Of a stretch of DNA of 64,000 bases, positions 1 through 12,800 are shown one piece after another. Origin of the DNA: Apiospora phragmitis (Eukaryota; Ascomycota; Sordariomycetes; Amphisphaeriales; Apiosporaceae); contig JAQQWL010000011.1 in assembly GCA_038363925.1 (NCBI GenBank), forward strand, positions 6,882,001-6,946,000, given 5' to 3'. The position numbers were made by a program, and so were the translations under genes. A model generated the notes under the pieces. It was not told the DNA's origin and did no database searches. It worked only from the letters and a program-made list of their open reading frames with translations. Each line of letters opens with the position of its first letter. Position 1 is the stretch's first letter.

Positions 1-281
1 TCCCTTGATGGGGCAACCAGTAGCTGACTGACTGACCATGTACGTTGGGATGCATCTCTACGTCAAGAACCACATCGAACCTTTATGAGCTTCAAATATG
101 ATCAAGATGGAGTGTAATGTATTATTAATTTGCTATGGTCTCGCACCCCTGAGGTTCAAAGTGACAGTAAATTACTCAACGCCATTCGAATATTAGCAAC
201 TCTATATTATCGATTTAAATTTCTAGTACATATAAGCCACGGCGGTATGGAGCACCAATCTGCCACTCCATCACCCGCCAA
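1..281. other. 3' flank of the multicopper oxidase gene
   Basis: No gene is recognised here. The segment lies downstream of the minus-strand multicopper oxidase stop codon and probably holds its 3' UTR. I see no repeat or RNA gene. Confidence 0.5.
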
Positions 282-2370
282 TCATCCGAACCACGGGACC
301 ACCAGCGGGTCGTAGCTGTCGTTGCCGTACGCGCTGCCGCCGTAGTCGAGGTAGCCGCCGACGTACGGCTGGGGATGCCCGCGAGCATGTCGGCCGCGCC
401 CCCAAAGACCCAGACGGTCTGCATGCCCATGACCATGTGCCCGAGCACGTGGCAGTGCATCATCCACGCCCCGACGTTGTCCTCGGTGACGCGGAGGCGC
501 CACGCCCGCCAGCCCGCCGTCTGCCGCGCGCGGCCCTTGGCCGCGTACCGGTAGAGCATCGTAGTGTCGCGCAGCGCCGGCACGTATTTGTTGCCGCCGG
601 TCCCCGCCCCCGTCCCAAAATGGGCCCGCTCGTTGGCCGCCGCGTCGTACGTCCCGTTCCCGGACCCGAGGTCCCAGTAGTGCTCGCCGTGCGCGTGCAT
701 CGGGTGGACGTCCCACCCGCCCGTTGGCCCGGAGTTGCTCTGCCACACGATGTCCAGCACCTCGCCCACCTTAGCCGGGAACGCCTTGGTCGCCGGGTCC
801 CACCCGCCGTTGGCCTGCGCGGCGTCGTAGTCGGGCGTCTCGCCCGTTTTGTACGCCTTCACGAGGTACGGCTCGTAGTTCTGGGCCGCGAGATGGGTTT
901 CTTGCCACGACAGATTGTTCGCGCTGCGCAAAGAAAAGGAAAATTGTGTCAGTGTGGATGATCGGTCTCCGTAGTTGTAAGTCGCTGGACCCGGGTGGTA
1001 ACTCACTCCCATTGCAAGACTCCGTTGATGCTGCCATTATAGAATCCATCAACTACGACTTGGTTCATCGTAATGACTACTGTCCGTGTAACCTCCTCGA
1101 GCGTTGGAAACTTCCTCAGTGGTGCGAGAGCCTCCAAGGTATACTCCATCCAAGTGGTATAGTCCACCAGATCCGTCGGTAACTTGACTGGCGACGTGAC
1201 CGGCAAATCGGCCGGAAGGTTTTGCTGCTCGACCGTCTTGTACCCGGTGGACTTGCTCTTGTACTGCAGGAGAGCGTAGCCACTGAGCAGGGTTGGCCGA
1301 TCCCGAGTCTCGTATCGGATCCAATAAGACGACTTGCCGTTCGTCTTCAGTTGCTCCTCGGTCTTGGTCTTCAGGAGAACACTGAAGCGTTGGCCACTGC
1401 CCAGCTGGATACGATCAGTCGCGGCCGGCTTCGTGTACTGTCCGTCCGCCTCGATAATGGTCAACTCTTCATGGTCCTCTATTCCCAGCATCACGAAGGA
1501 CAGGGCGGCACCGCTTGTGAACCGCAGCCTGTACGTCTTGCCCGGCTCGGCGGTGATGATGTAGGGCTTGCAGGAGTCATCCGCGGCGCTAGTGAAGGAG
1601 GCGTTCCCTGAGCGGCCATTGAAGAGGACGGCATCCGGCTCCCCTGACCACTGAAAGGGGTTCGCGACGAGGCCCGCTTCGATAACGTCATCCAGCTTTC
1701 TGTAGTAGTCGCTAATTAAGATGGGAATATCGTCGTAATAGTCGTACGGCTTGGTCTCGTTGGCCGCATCAACGATGAGGGCGCCGTGCGCCGTAACGGC
1801 TTGGAAGCCGACGTGGGAGTGGTAGAAGTAGGTCCCTGCGTCTCCCACCTCGGGATGTATCTCGTAATCAAAGTACATTCCAGGCGCTATCGGCCATTGC
1901 GAGACGAGCGGGGTCCCATCAGAGAAGGGTGCTGTCCTTTGGCTGAGGCCATGCCAGTGCTAGCAGTTCAGTCAGCGATCCGTTGGTTCATAGTAACGTG
2001 GCGTGATGCCGCCATCCAAGGGTGAAGTGAATCGTACTGTGGTGATATTCTTGTCCATCATCTGGTTATAGACTCTCACCCACGTGGTCTTTCCTTCCTG
2101 GAGGCGCAGGACAGGGCCAGGCGATGTGCCGTTGAAGACCACCGAGTACCGCGACTCACAGTTGATGGTTATGTTTTGTGCTGTCGCGACGAGTATATAC
2201 TCGGGCTCCCACGAGCCGCCGTGGGAGACTGGACCCTGAGCCGCGGCAGCGCATGTTTGGAGCAGCCCGGCAATAAAGCCGGACAGTAGAAGTCCCCCTT
2301 TTAACCAGCCCATACTGATCGGCTTAGCTGTAAGTGAAACGTCGTCGTTGAGCGGCACGTGTGTTGGCAC
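282..2370 (-). CDS. Multicopper oxidase (ascorbate oxidase/laccase type), secreted, one apparent frameshift
   Basis: This is a three-domain multicopper oxidase of about 642 residues. The family oxidises phenols or similar substrates while reducing O2 to water, usually outside the cell. Exons are 2370-2038, 1959-1007 and 923-282, and all splice phases agree. Copper motifs appear in order: HWHG at the start of exon 2, then HSH, then HPMHAHG, then HCHVLGHMVMGM near the C-terminus; the last supplies ligands of the T1 and trinuclear sites. A hydrophobic segment followed by Ala-rich sequence starts at an internal Met (2313), so that Met could be the true start of a signal peptide. The frame breaks in a C4 run at 371-374. 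One extra C restores a tail ending VVPWFG and a stop at 282-284. Without it the protein runs into unrelated sequence to 215. The family is certain, the substrate is not. Confidence 0.85.
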
Positions 2371-4752
2371 GTATGTTAGCGGCAGTGGTTGCTCTCGTCG
2401 TGGTCAACAACGCTCGCATCACCGCCACGGCAGACCGCGAAGTGACGAATAGTAAGGGGGTTTATAAAGGAAACAGGGCAACGGATTACTACTCTGCCTC
2501 CTCACGAATCGAGATATCCACGGCCGTAAGCACTTGATATAGCCCCGTAATGTCAGCCGTGCAGATCATCTCAGGCAATACGCGTGATACGGGCCCCTAC
2601 AGACCGCAGCGGGAACGTAAGGTTGCAAAGGGACTTGTGGTGGCACAGCCGGATAGAAATACCAGCCTACACCCAGCAGCCCGAATTGACCACCAATAGA
2701 GAGGACCCTTCCATCCTGTCGTCTGCCTAGGAAACAGTCAGTCAAATATTGCATACCAGATATGAGACTATTGTTGGCCACAGGCGCTCTAGAACCTGAT
2801 CTCAGCGCACTAATGGCCTAGGCCTAGATACTTCATCCAATGATTAAAACTGTTGATTATCCCTGGACCCTGGACCCTGGAGCTGAGCTTTCTGGGGTTG
2901 AGGGGTGGGTAAGATTATGTAGGAATCCTCCATTTGCGGGCATGTATCTGCAGCTTGTCGATCCCAGGTGGTCTTATTGGCGGGCTAGTAAAGGCTCAGT
3001 CAGGCCATGAGGCCATGCACCCATCCTCTGCATCCTCTGCATGCAAATATGCAATCGGGCCCTGACAGATCATCCATTTACAGCAAATAGAGGCGATGAA
3101 GCTTCGTTCCCGTCAATCCGACCAGCCGCGAGAGAAACAGAGCATCGGAAACCGAAGAGTTGTGTTCTATTATGAGAAGCAGTGAGTGCATGGCAGACAC
3201 GTTCAGCGTAGCCAGCTACCGAGCACCACCTCGTGTTCGTGTCATGACGCACATGAAGACTAAACCTTGAGATTGTGCTACTTCCGAGTCAAGCCAGACC
3301 GACATACCGCTTGGTATCGATGTCGAGTTACTGGTAGGTAAGTTGCACAAGCGTGGGGAATTAGTATTCCGGCTTGGGCGATTGATTCCATCGTCATGAT
3401 CTTCACAGTTGGGCTAGCCATGGTGGGATCAAGTCTTAAGGAAATGATGTAAGCAGCTACAATTGTTTACCAGTTTGGGCAAAAGAACCCACCACCAACG
3501 AAGGACACCCACGAGCCAACTGCTTGGCCCTGGCGCCATGCTTCCAGTTTGGATGTCCTCATACTCATCTTAAGAAAGTTCAAAGTCATAAAAAAAGCAA
3601 ACCATGGACCCATACCCGATATTGCCAAGCTGGGATAAGTATGTATATTCATTCAGTCAATTTTGCTAAACCTCGAACTAAAACCTGGAACTTGAAGAAG
3701 CCGAGTCAACCCTCCCTGTAGTCCACAATCGTTGCGGCATGACAATTCTCCGTGTTGCCTTAGCTAGAATGTTCAAGGTAGTAGCAAATACGAAGCTGTC
3801 TGCATCCAATAAGATACACAGCAGCAATTGGGCATCAGAGTACGAGTCCCGGTGCAGCTAGCAAGAGTCCTCATTACAAGAAGCACCTATCCGCGACCAA
3901 GAGAAGCAGCAGGGGGTCTGTCTCGATTATACAGAGGCACATCAGTTCCAGCATATGTAGAATGCCGAACCCGCCGCACGCATGCATCTTTCTCAAAATG
4001 TCACCAAGGAGGAAAATGTACCAAGTAGTCTCACCACCCAGCCCACGTGAGAAACGAAGCCAGTTAAGCCTGCCTACCGAAACCCCCTCGCGAGGGATAG
4101 GCGAGACAGGATGGCTAGCGTAAGCCAGGAGAGCATCAGGTCTATGGTGAGTAACCTCCTTTGTTCAGAGAACGCAGGAGGCGAGAGAACTTGGCGCGTG
4201 TCCGTCTAAAGAACGACGTAACCCCCTCCGTCCCTTTTCTATTGGTCTGCCTCGTTTTTTTTCTTCTTTCCGCCTACCGACTTTCGCCGGAGGCTTCCAG
4301 AGAAAATGGACAGAGCAAAGGGGGAGAAAGAGGTTGCGACACGTGGCACGGAGGCCAGTTGATATACCGCGTGGATTACAGAACAGCAAGGAATGATCTC
4401 GCCTTGTGCTCCACCTTGCCGCGCGGATGAGGAGTTTTGTAAAAAATACATTCAACAGCTGAGAGCAGCCCAGGCTTTTAAGGGTAGCCATACTGAGCAA
4501 ACGGAGAAACAGTGGGTGTTCACAGCAGAGTGCTGGATAGAGTTTGCCAAAGTCTCGGCTGGGTGCGATATACTGGCGAAAGTTACTTCAGTGGTACCAC
4601 AAGCAACAATAGCAACGGGCACACCTCGTCATCTTATTCGTGAAGCATTCCTATATGCCCCCGTGTCAGCGCCAGAATTGTACATTAGTATTTGCTGGGA
4701 TATGCATCGGCTTTCCTCAGCAATCGTGGGCCAGCTCGGATACCAAGCTGTC
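2371..4752. other. Intergenic region, 2.4 kb
   Basis: This contains the upstream region of the multicopper oxidase gene at its left and the 3' flank of the WD40 gene at its right. Short open frames exist on both strands, but none has recognisable domains or convincing splice-linked extensions. I see no gene here. Confidence 0.5.
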
Positions 4753-6986
4753 CTATGAGTCGAAAACGACTTTCTTCCGACCCCTTCCTCTTCCATCACT
4801 CATGTCGTCCAGTGACCGGTCAATTTCCATGAGGTCTAGCATTTCGACCTCGACGTCTCGCTCTATCTCCTCGTCCTGCATGACATCGGCCGCTGCGTTT
4901 AAGCTATCCGCAAAGGCAAAACCGCTGGTCGACTTAGGCACAAATGCCGTTCCATCCGTCTCGGTTGAAGGCAAGACTCGATCGGCCTTGTTTTCGGGTT
5001 CGCGATGGGCCGAATGGCTTGAAAACCTTCTTCTCGGGTTGATGGAGAGGTTGTAGGCCTGGCTGGCAGGCTGCTCCGGCCGCGGGTGTACAACAATAGC
5101 ACTGCTTTCTCTGGCGCGTTCGCTCAAGCCCTTGCGGCGGCCCATTATACCGCCAATCCGTTGGCCGACGACTGTCTCACTCTCGCGTACCACCACAATC
5201 CGGCTCTCGCCACACACAGCGACATCGATGGGAAGACCTTCGTTGGTTGCTGCTTGAGGTCCTCCAAACCTCGGGATAGCCGCAACATCAGTACAGCGCT
5301 CGCCCATGAGGCCAACGGTAAGATCACTCAGGCGGAACATTCGCGTGGGCTGTGCGCCACTGAAGAGGTTCACACCTCCACCGACACCTTTTCGCAGCTG
5401 TGCGTCCCAAAACTTGAGAATGCCAGGAATCACAAGGACATGTTCTAAGCCACCAATCCAGAGGACTGCACTTTCATCTGCGGTGGTCGTCGCTTGTGCA
5501 GGTATTGGCATAACAGCGATACCTCCTCTGACAGAGAATAGTCGGTCGGGGCCGGAGAATGTAGACAACGCTTCACGTCGGGAATGTGGAGTCATGGGCA
5601 CGAACTCGCTGCCTGCACCAGGTGTCCGCTGGGTTCCGGGATTGCGCAGAGGGCTCGTACCTTCGACAAATCCCGTTACGCTAAAAGAAGTGAGAGCAGC
5701 ACCACGAATGCCAGAGCCCTGTTTGCCTAGGACAGGTCCTTGTGGTGAAACGCCGTCCACGTCCCAGATACCCCACTGTCCATCTGCCAATAAGGCCAGA
5801 ACAGCTCTACCATGAGCTATCCAAGAGGCTGCTATGATGGGTTTACGTGATGACGAGGGGCGAGCGAAAGTGGGGTAGAGAGAGATGAGCCACGAGCCTT
5901 GGGAGGAAAAGGGGTATCTGAGAAATCATCAAGTGGCATGGATGCTTGTGCGTAGTCATAGACCCTGATGGCCTGAGAAGTGTTGCACAGAAGTTGGGTT
6001 GAGTGCGTGGAGTTGAATGCTACGGACGAGAGCGGTGATGTGAGGAATTCTGTCTGGAAAGGCTCAACTGGCCGATCTTTCGTTGTCTTCTCGAGCGGAA
6101 TATCCCAGAGGCGAAGGGTCCTGATGCCTCTTTTGAATGTGCTGCTATCACAGCCCGGGGTGCGGCTCTGCCAGTTGATTGCGAGCGCTCTGAAGACTTG
6201 CTACGCTCTGCCGAAGGCTTTGGCTGGATCAGGGTCATGGCCAACCCATCACTATGCTTTTCCTGACCCATCAATAGGGTCATCGACTCGCCCCATTTTC
6301 CGTTGCCAGCCTTTCCGGCCAGCAAGTTCACACGGAGCTCTTCCCGGGACTTGCTCAGAGGCGAGGGTGGTGTCAGAGGCAAAGTAATTAAGTAAACCTC
6401 GCGCGTTGCACAAGAAACAGAGAAGACGATTTTCTCCTTAAGCAAATCGGCACCGTTCCAGGCAGCATCCTCGGCAGCACATGGTGTCATAGGTAAGGCG
6501 GCAATGTGGAAGACGGCCGTTCCCATAGATAGGTCCAGCGTTTGCGTAATATCAGTCTGAGGGAACTCGTCCATATTTCCGTCTTCGAATTGTGGCTTGT
6601 CCATGAAGGCAGCGCCGTCTTGAGCCGTAGCATCGTCGTCGTCAGAGTCAATGACCATGACGGAATCTTCGGGTGCGTTTCCATTCTGTTTGCCCTTTTT
6701 TCCATGGCCAGCATCTTCATAGGCAGAGGCCTTGAAGGGACGCCCTCCGCGCCAGATTATCGAAACGCCATCCTCGTGACCGTAAAGGACGATGGTGGCT
6801 CCCTGGGGAGAGAGGACAGGGTATGTTTGTATGGTATGTACTCGGCGAGTCAAATTGTATCTGAACACGACACAAAGTCGATTAGCCAATAAGTAAACAT
6901 CAATGAGCTTGTATCTTCAGCGTAGCTTACGTGGTCTGGGTATTCTGCGCAGTACGGCGCACTCGAGGCCCGAGGCTGACTGCCAT
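4753..6986 (-). CDS. WD40-repeat protein, candidate nucleoporin Nup37, two apparent frameshifts
   Basis: Predicted protein is about 721 residues. Exon 1 is 6986-6931 and exon 2 is 6860-4753. WD-type motifs are visible (GATIVLYGHEDGVSIIWRGG near the N-terminus, TLRLWDIPLE in the middle, LADGQWGIWDVDG further on), followed by a basic and acidic low-complexity tail ending GRKKVVFDS. The arrangement resembles filamentous-fungal Nup37, a beta-propeller of the nuclear pore outer ring; that assignment rests on remembered family features, not a search. Frame breaks occur at 6120-6121 and 5901-5903. One missing base at each restores a continuous protein through the WD motifs. The start at 6986 is chosen because only that frame splices in phase to exon 2. 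An overlapping 76-codon frame from 7147 does not. Another WD40 family is possible. Confidence 0.6.
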
Positions 6987-8878
6987 TGCAGCAGCTCTGG
7001 TTCGGCGAGAACCTTGACAAAGTGCGATGCTGTTGTAGATCTCGGCTCGTGAAGGAACCCGCAAATTGTGACCGTTGTCAGGTGAGATTGTGATGCGGCG
7101 TTGGATTTGAAAGCGGATACCGTCACGCTTGACTTCTCTCGTCGCAAAGAGTCGCTTTTACTGTAAGAAGTTCATCGTCACCCAAACACGCAGAATGAAT
7201 GTCGAATGTGGAGCTTGACGCGATCCATGTCCAGAGCGAGCTAAGCTCTCAGCTCTCGAAGTCATGTGACCCAGCGCAAGGACCAACACAAACACGCTGT
7301 AGCCCGACCCGGGGCAATGAACGAACCTTCAATAGGTACCTAGGTAAGTACCTACTCCGTACTTGGGTCAAGTATCAAGACTTTTGCAAAAAACACTTGG
7401 AAGAGATAGGTTATCGTCCCGTCGTCGTTATCATCATCGTTACTTTTACCCCATTCAAACGGAATCGTCGGTCGCTGCTGCTCTTTTCAGTACTGGGTAT
7501 TCATGCAATGGGTCTAACTCTTATTAAGTCAATTCCCATGCCTCATGCCCCTTAGATAATTAAATCTTTGTCACGTGCTGTGTGGCTGTAGGCAGACAGA
7601 GGATAAGTAAATGCATCAATACACGACGAGACAACCCTTACTCTGTGCCACGTTTCAGACTAGCCGATCCTCACGTCATGTCTATAACGAGCCGCGAGTC
7701 CATTGCCGGGGCGGTTCTCACTCAGTTACCAGTCACTTTGCTGACTCTTATCAGCCTGTCCTACGTTACCGGGCTGCTTCTCCAAAAGTGGGCATGTGGA
7801 AGCTCCTAATCTCTGTGCCTTGAATCTGCTTAGGCGCTCCAATAAGCTGTGCAGCTGTGTCCTCGACCACAGCAATCAGGATGTATGGTGATCGTCTGTC
7901 CTTCGATGAGGCCGTTGTATCACAATCTTGATCGCGAAACATCTCTAACCGTTGCTAGGGAGAATGCAACTAGTCTGATCATCTTATCATGACTTCTCTC
8001 ACTCAGAACCCGAGCCGGGTTGTCTCATTGCGAATCAGGATAGCCACCAGCCAGAGACTTCTTATTCGAGAGTGCTACCCACCCTTGCTGCTGGTGGAAA
8101 ACGATTGATCCATAGGCAAAATGTTCAACCGGGAATATGATACTGCGTATTGTCATCCTTGGTGCATCAGATAGGACGTAAACTAACAAGTACGGAAAGA
8201 CGTTTGAGGTGTATGCACAAGGGTATTAGTTTTGTGAACGTAGGTTCAGATATGTTGCTATCCAGATAAATATACAAAAAGTGCCTCAATGCCAGTACCT
8301 TTTCACGCTGCCTACAGTCCTAGATCCCGGTTCAGGGGCATACCCTTCGAACATCGCAGAATCCCCAGGCAGTACGGCCCATCAGTGTATAGATAGATCA
8401 CTGATACGAGACAGCCAGTCGCGTGGTTGATGTATCCCGGAGGACCCCCCATCTATGACATTTTGCTCAGAAGGACATCACCGCCTTCGTTGTAGTGCTC
8501 GCTGTGAATAATTTAAAAAAGTGTATGTGTTCGAATGATTCGCGCTGGTCGTAAGGCGCCTCTGCGCTTACGCTCGGGTCCGAGCAGAAGATAAGAGGTA
8601 AGGAGGGAACGGCATTGTGTGATCGGCGGAGTAGTAGTAGGTGAAGGGTGATGCGTCGAGTACCGGTTCGTGCGCCCAATGTATTGCTGTTATCCAACAG
8701 CCCGCAAGACACTACATAACGCCAAAGGATCGTCGGGTATGATAGGAGATCATCCAACGACAACAGACACCACACCAGAGAACGCCGTCAAATATGCCAA
8801 TGTGGAACAAGTAGGTACAAGCCGAAGTCATTCGTTCGTCATGAGTTGATGCTTCAAGAATGCGTCTTGACGAGTCGC
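6987..8878. other. Intergenic region, 1.9 kb
   Basis: This lies between the start of the WD40 gene and the end of the WSC gene. It contains a near-palindromic tract around 7334-7362 built from GGTACC/TAGGTA units. Such tracts are common in Sordariomycete intergenic DNA, and I can assign no function to it. No coding gene is recognised. Confidence 0.5.
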
Positions 8879-9816
8879 TCAAGCATTGGTGACCTGCTGG
8901 CGTGTTAGTGGGAACGATTCACAACGGCCGACAGGTGGGATTTCGGGGTACGTACTCGGAGGATTCTGCGAGAGTAATCTTCGTTGTCTGCAATGCTTCC
9001 GTCGCTCATTCTGCGCTGTGCCATAACCGGGTCGAGACGCTGATCGGAAAGGAGAGGCCTCCGCTGCTGGATGGAGGCTTGCCGCCCGCGATGAAGGCGT
9101 TGACAGCGGCGTTTCGCCTATGCTCCTCCTCGATCTCGGCGTTTCTCTTACGGCGGTAGAAGAAGAAGGCACCGCCACCGATGGCGCACACAGCAACGAG
9201 GCCGACGACAACACCAACGGCAATTCCTACAGTGTTCGTCTTGTTGCCGGAGTCTGCATCTTGGGACGAGGTAGCTGAAGAAGCCGCAGCTAACTAGGTT
9301 AATACCTGACAAAAATCCAAAAAACCGGATGTGGAAGACCGCGGGACACTTACCAGAACTCGTAACAGCTGCAGGAGCGGTGGATGTAGCCTTAGTAGGC
9401 GGTTTTGACGAAGATGTCGATGGGTCGGGGTCGTCCGCTACTTGTCTACGAATGCCGATGTTGTAAACCGTCCAGGCATTCAGACCACCGCAGGCGTCGG
9501 CATCGAAACCCGGGCATGGCTCTCCACAAGCCGAGTCTTTGGTTAATGAGGACTTGGGTGGGTATGTGTCTCCGCACCAGCACTGGTCTACTTGCGAGGC
9601 ACCAACTGGTTTCTGCAACTTGCGACAAGTTGCGGCGCACTCTCCTTGCGACTGGAACTGGCTGCTGCCGGCTGATTCCAATGAGCCCTTGGAAGAGTAG
9701 CACCCATGAACGGTATCGGGTCCAACCGAAGGTTCTTGTGCCGGCTTCTGCACTCCTACGTCTGCTGCGGCCGACGCCGCAAACACGGCGGCTAGGACGA
9801 AAGATTTGAACAACAT
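8879..9816 (-). CDS. WSC-domain cell-wall stress sensor, one apparent frameshift
   Basis: This is a single-pass surface protein of about 270 residues. Exons are 9816-9354, 9289-8956 and a 15-nt last exon 8893-8879. It begins with a signal peptide (MLFKSFVLAAVFAASAAA). A WSC domain follows at about residues 35-120 with spaced cysteines (HGCYSSKG, CAATC, QCWCGD, CGEPCPG, ACGG). Next come a Ser/Thr/Pro linker, one membrane helix (VGIAVGVVVGLVAVCAIGGG) and a basic RRKR stop-transfer motif. WSC sensors sit in the plasma membrane, bind wall glucan and signal through Rho1 to the cell-wall-integrity MAP kinase pathway. After GGLSF the frame breaks at 9048-9050 (a T3 run on the coding strand). One extra T restores a cytoplasmic tail containing QRLDPVMAQRRMSDGS and ending RVTNA, the sort of tail seen in fungal WSC proteins. 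Confidence 0.85.
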
Positions 9817-12800
9817 ATTGAAGGGAATTGAACGGCGAGTTCAATATAGGATTTAGCGAATGTGGTATGAAAGGCTCTCAAACCGCTCAGCGACTCGAGA
9901 ACGATAAAATATCGAAGTGACCAAATGTCGGCTCCGCTGGGGGAGAGGGTTGTTGAATGAAATTTGATAAGTTTCTATGATGCGTTAGTTAATTGGCCCG
10001 ATGAGATATCTGGTGGCTGGCGTGGTCCGATCGTATGAAATATGTTGGCGTGTTGATATGGGGTGTCCAGCCGATCCTTCCTTGACCGAGCCTTCGAGTC
10101 AAAAAAACAAGAGGGGACGTGAGATGAAGGCAACGCTTATTCGTCGTCGACCCTTTGTGCTGGATAGACGATAGATTTCGAAAGAAAGGGCCGAGAGTAT
10201 AACAATGCACCCATTGGATAACTCATTGTCCTCGTTCCCGACAAAGGTAACCCTTCTGGCTGAAGGGGTATTGGCACTAACCTTTGCATTCAACAAATGT
10301 CCTCTAACCTGATGGTGCAACGTCTTCTTCGGCGGGTCGTGTACAGATATTCGATGGCTGGGTGACGACGGTGGTCTCTTGTCTAGGCCTGGGTAGTTGA
10401 CGGGTTCATGAATCGATGGCCCTGGCGGTTTAACGACGAGCAGATGGCAGGTCGTATGGTGAGAGAGCGGAAGGCACGACGAGAAGCCTTTGACGTTGTC
10501 TGGCGTGGGAATGGAGACAAGACTGCTGACACACACGATAGTTGTGAGGTGTTTTTGTCGGGGTTAGGAAAGGAAGGAGAGATCTAAAGTGGCCGAAACG
10601 AGAGACAGGCAGGTGAGATCAGACGAGAAGAGTGAGTGGATTCTCGGCAAAGCGCAAGAAGAGGGACTTGGGGGGAAAGGGAGAGAAAGATGAGAGCGCA
10701 CGGAGGGGACTTGGGACATGGGAGGATGGGAGATGGGGCCCAGGCCAGAGAGGACCGACATGGGTGTGGGTGGGTGGGCAGTGATGAGAGGAGGCGGCTT
10801 TGCTGTCTCTGCTCACTTGTCTGGCTTCTCCCACCACCACCACCACCACTACTGACTACCGCCTCCTCCCCACGCACTTATTGCTTTGTACAGAGCGACT
10901 CCCAGCTGGCAAATCACATCTAGCACCTAATTCTCGCTCATCACTCCACGTCGCCAGACGAGAACAAGGCCCCGAGAGTACAAGTGGGAACTCTGTGGAG
11001 GGCCGTCACGCCGCCTGGCTCTGGTCTGGCTGGTTTGACTGGTCCAGAGCGACAAGCGAAAGAGACGGGAAATTACACCGACCAGGGGGTCAGGTGCATA
11101 TCCTTCCTTTTTTTTTCTAGCCCGGCTTGGGCCAATGCAAGTACAGCAGCACAGTATTGATTATGTACTCACTGCTAGCCATCCGGGGGAGTATGTGAGA
11201 GTCTGCAGTCAGGCTATCCAGGCCCTACTAAGCTCAGCCCGCGGCAGCATCCCCAGGCACACTGCGGTTTATTTTAGCGGAGGCATTTTTAGCTGGTCGT
11301 GGTTAGGTTGTAATCGTGTATGGTAAATGCCACCCCTTGCAGTAGTGCCCACCACCATTTCCGTTTGTGGTTAACGGTCGAGACGGGTCGTAACTGAAAA
11401 GATAAATCATAAGATGTCTATCCACCGGCGGCCGCCTGATTGGCCGTACAATCAATTTGGTGTGAGACCCTGGGAAAAAGGGAGGCGGCATCCTTGGCTG
11501 TAAAGAAAACAAAGTGCCCGGCATCGTACAGTGTCCAGCACGGTGTCGGTCCATGGGCCGCATCCTGCACTTGCACAAACCCAAGAGCCCAAGCCCTCAT
11601 GCGTATCGCTGCGACCGGGAGACCTTGCACCAATACATGCTGAGCCCTCGCGATCGTCAGGAACAATTGCCTTTCTCAAGCAATTTCGGGGGCACAAACC
11701 AAGGCACAGGCGTTGCATTCGAGACATTCATAACCAAGATGGTCCCCGTCCGCTCAGACCTGCCGTCGTGGTTGAACCTCGACATCTTTTGTGACATTTG
11801 ACAAGACCACTGCCAGTGTATTTGCAAATGTCTTTCACAGGTGCCAAAGCCAACTCCTTATCTCGAAGAGCTAACGGAAGCGGTCGCCAACGAAAGCGGC
11901 GCATGCGGTCACTGGCCTAGTGACTGACTGGTTCGATGCCGGACGTAGAAAAAAGGTTTATCCAACCCAGCTGAACGATGACCTGTTGAACGTCGCGCGA
12001 CATAACAGCACAAGTAAAGCAGCCAGTCTCCAAATCGAGTCAAACGCGAAACATGAAACCCCGTCCAGCTCTGTTAGTACGCCAATCCGGGAGGAGTGAA
12101 GATCGCGTTTGACATCCATCGAGACCGACCACCTCGAGGTTTGGCCTAGACACAATCGGGGATTTCGTTTGTTTTTCGTATCCCTTCCAAGATCCCGCGG
12201 CCGCATGCATGATATGATACGCGGACTGACTACCGTACCCCGTATATTACTTGTCGTCCTCCTTTCTTGTGCATGCGGGCATACATAACATATGTTTAGG
12301 AGGTGGCTTGCATAAATACCCAGCTTCCTTCAACAAGAGGTAATTACGGAGTACATGGCATTGACTCTGTCTGAGCTTGGAAGCTTCAATCAAAGCTGTC
12401 CGCCAAGTATGATTGCCTACCTATGTTTCGTTCACCAGAACAGGAGGACCAGGACAGAGCAACGACCGACTCATGGCCATACATACAACAAATCCATTCC
12501 TTGCAAGATCCTGCCACTGAATCCAAGATTCTGTTTTCCCTAATAAGAAGGGTGGGATGGGCCAAACTGGAGCCGCGGCGCCACCGCCCCCATATCGATG
12601 TTGGCTGGCGTCCGTGTATTTCATGTATTTCATGCACGACGGAACACGTCAAGGCAGCACAGCCTCGATCACGTTACTATTAGTGACACCCTCGACAAGA
12701 CTTTTCTCCAGGAATGCCTGGAGAGATCCAATTAAAAAATGACCCCGGCGTTCATCGTAGCCATGCATATTGGATTGCCCATTACCGACACGAGATTTAG

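Noticed and set aside
5901..6121. Programmed ribosomal frameshifting as the cause of the WD40 frame breaks
   Set aside because: There is no slippery heptamer with a downstream structure, two breaks occur within 220 bp, and the same type of break appears in many unrelated genes.
6917..7147. 76-codon open frame as the first exon of the WD40 gene
   Set aside because: Its donor leaves phase 1, which gives an immediate stop when joined to exon 2. The frame starting at 6986 joins cleanly.
10099..10536. 145-codon minus-strand open frame upstream of the WSC gene
   Set aside because: It starts only at a GTG, has no domain signature, and lies in the probable leader of the WSC gene.
11908..11944. Hairpin (GTCACT/AGTGAC) followed by a T-loop-like GGTTCGATGCC, reminiscent of a tRNA
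   Set aside because: No acceptor stem, D-arm or correctly placed anticodon arm can be formed around it.
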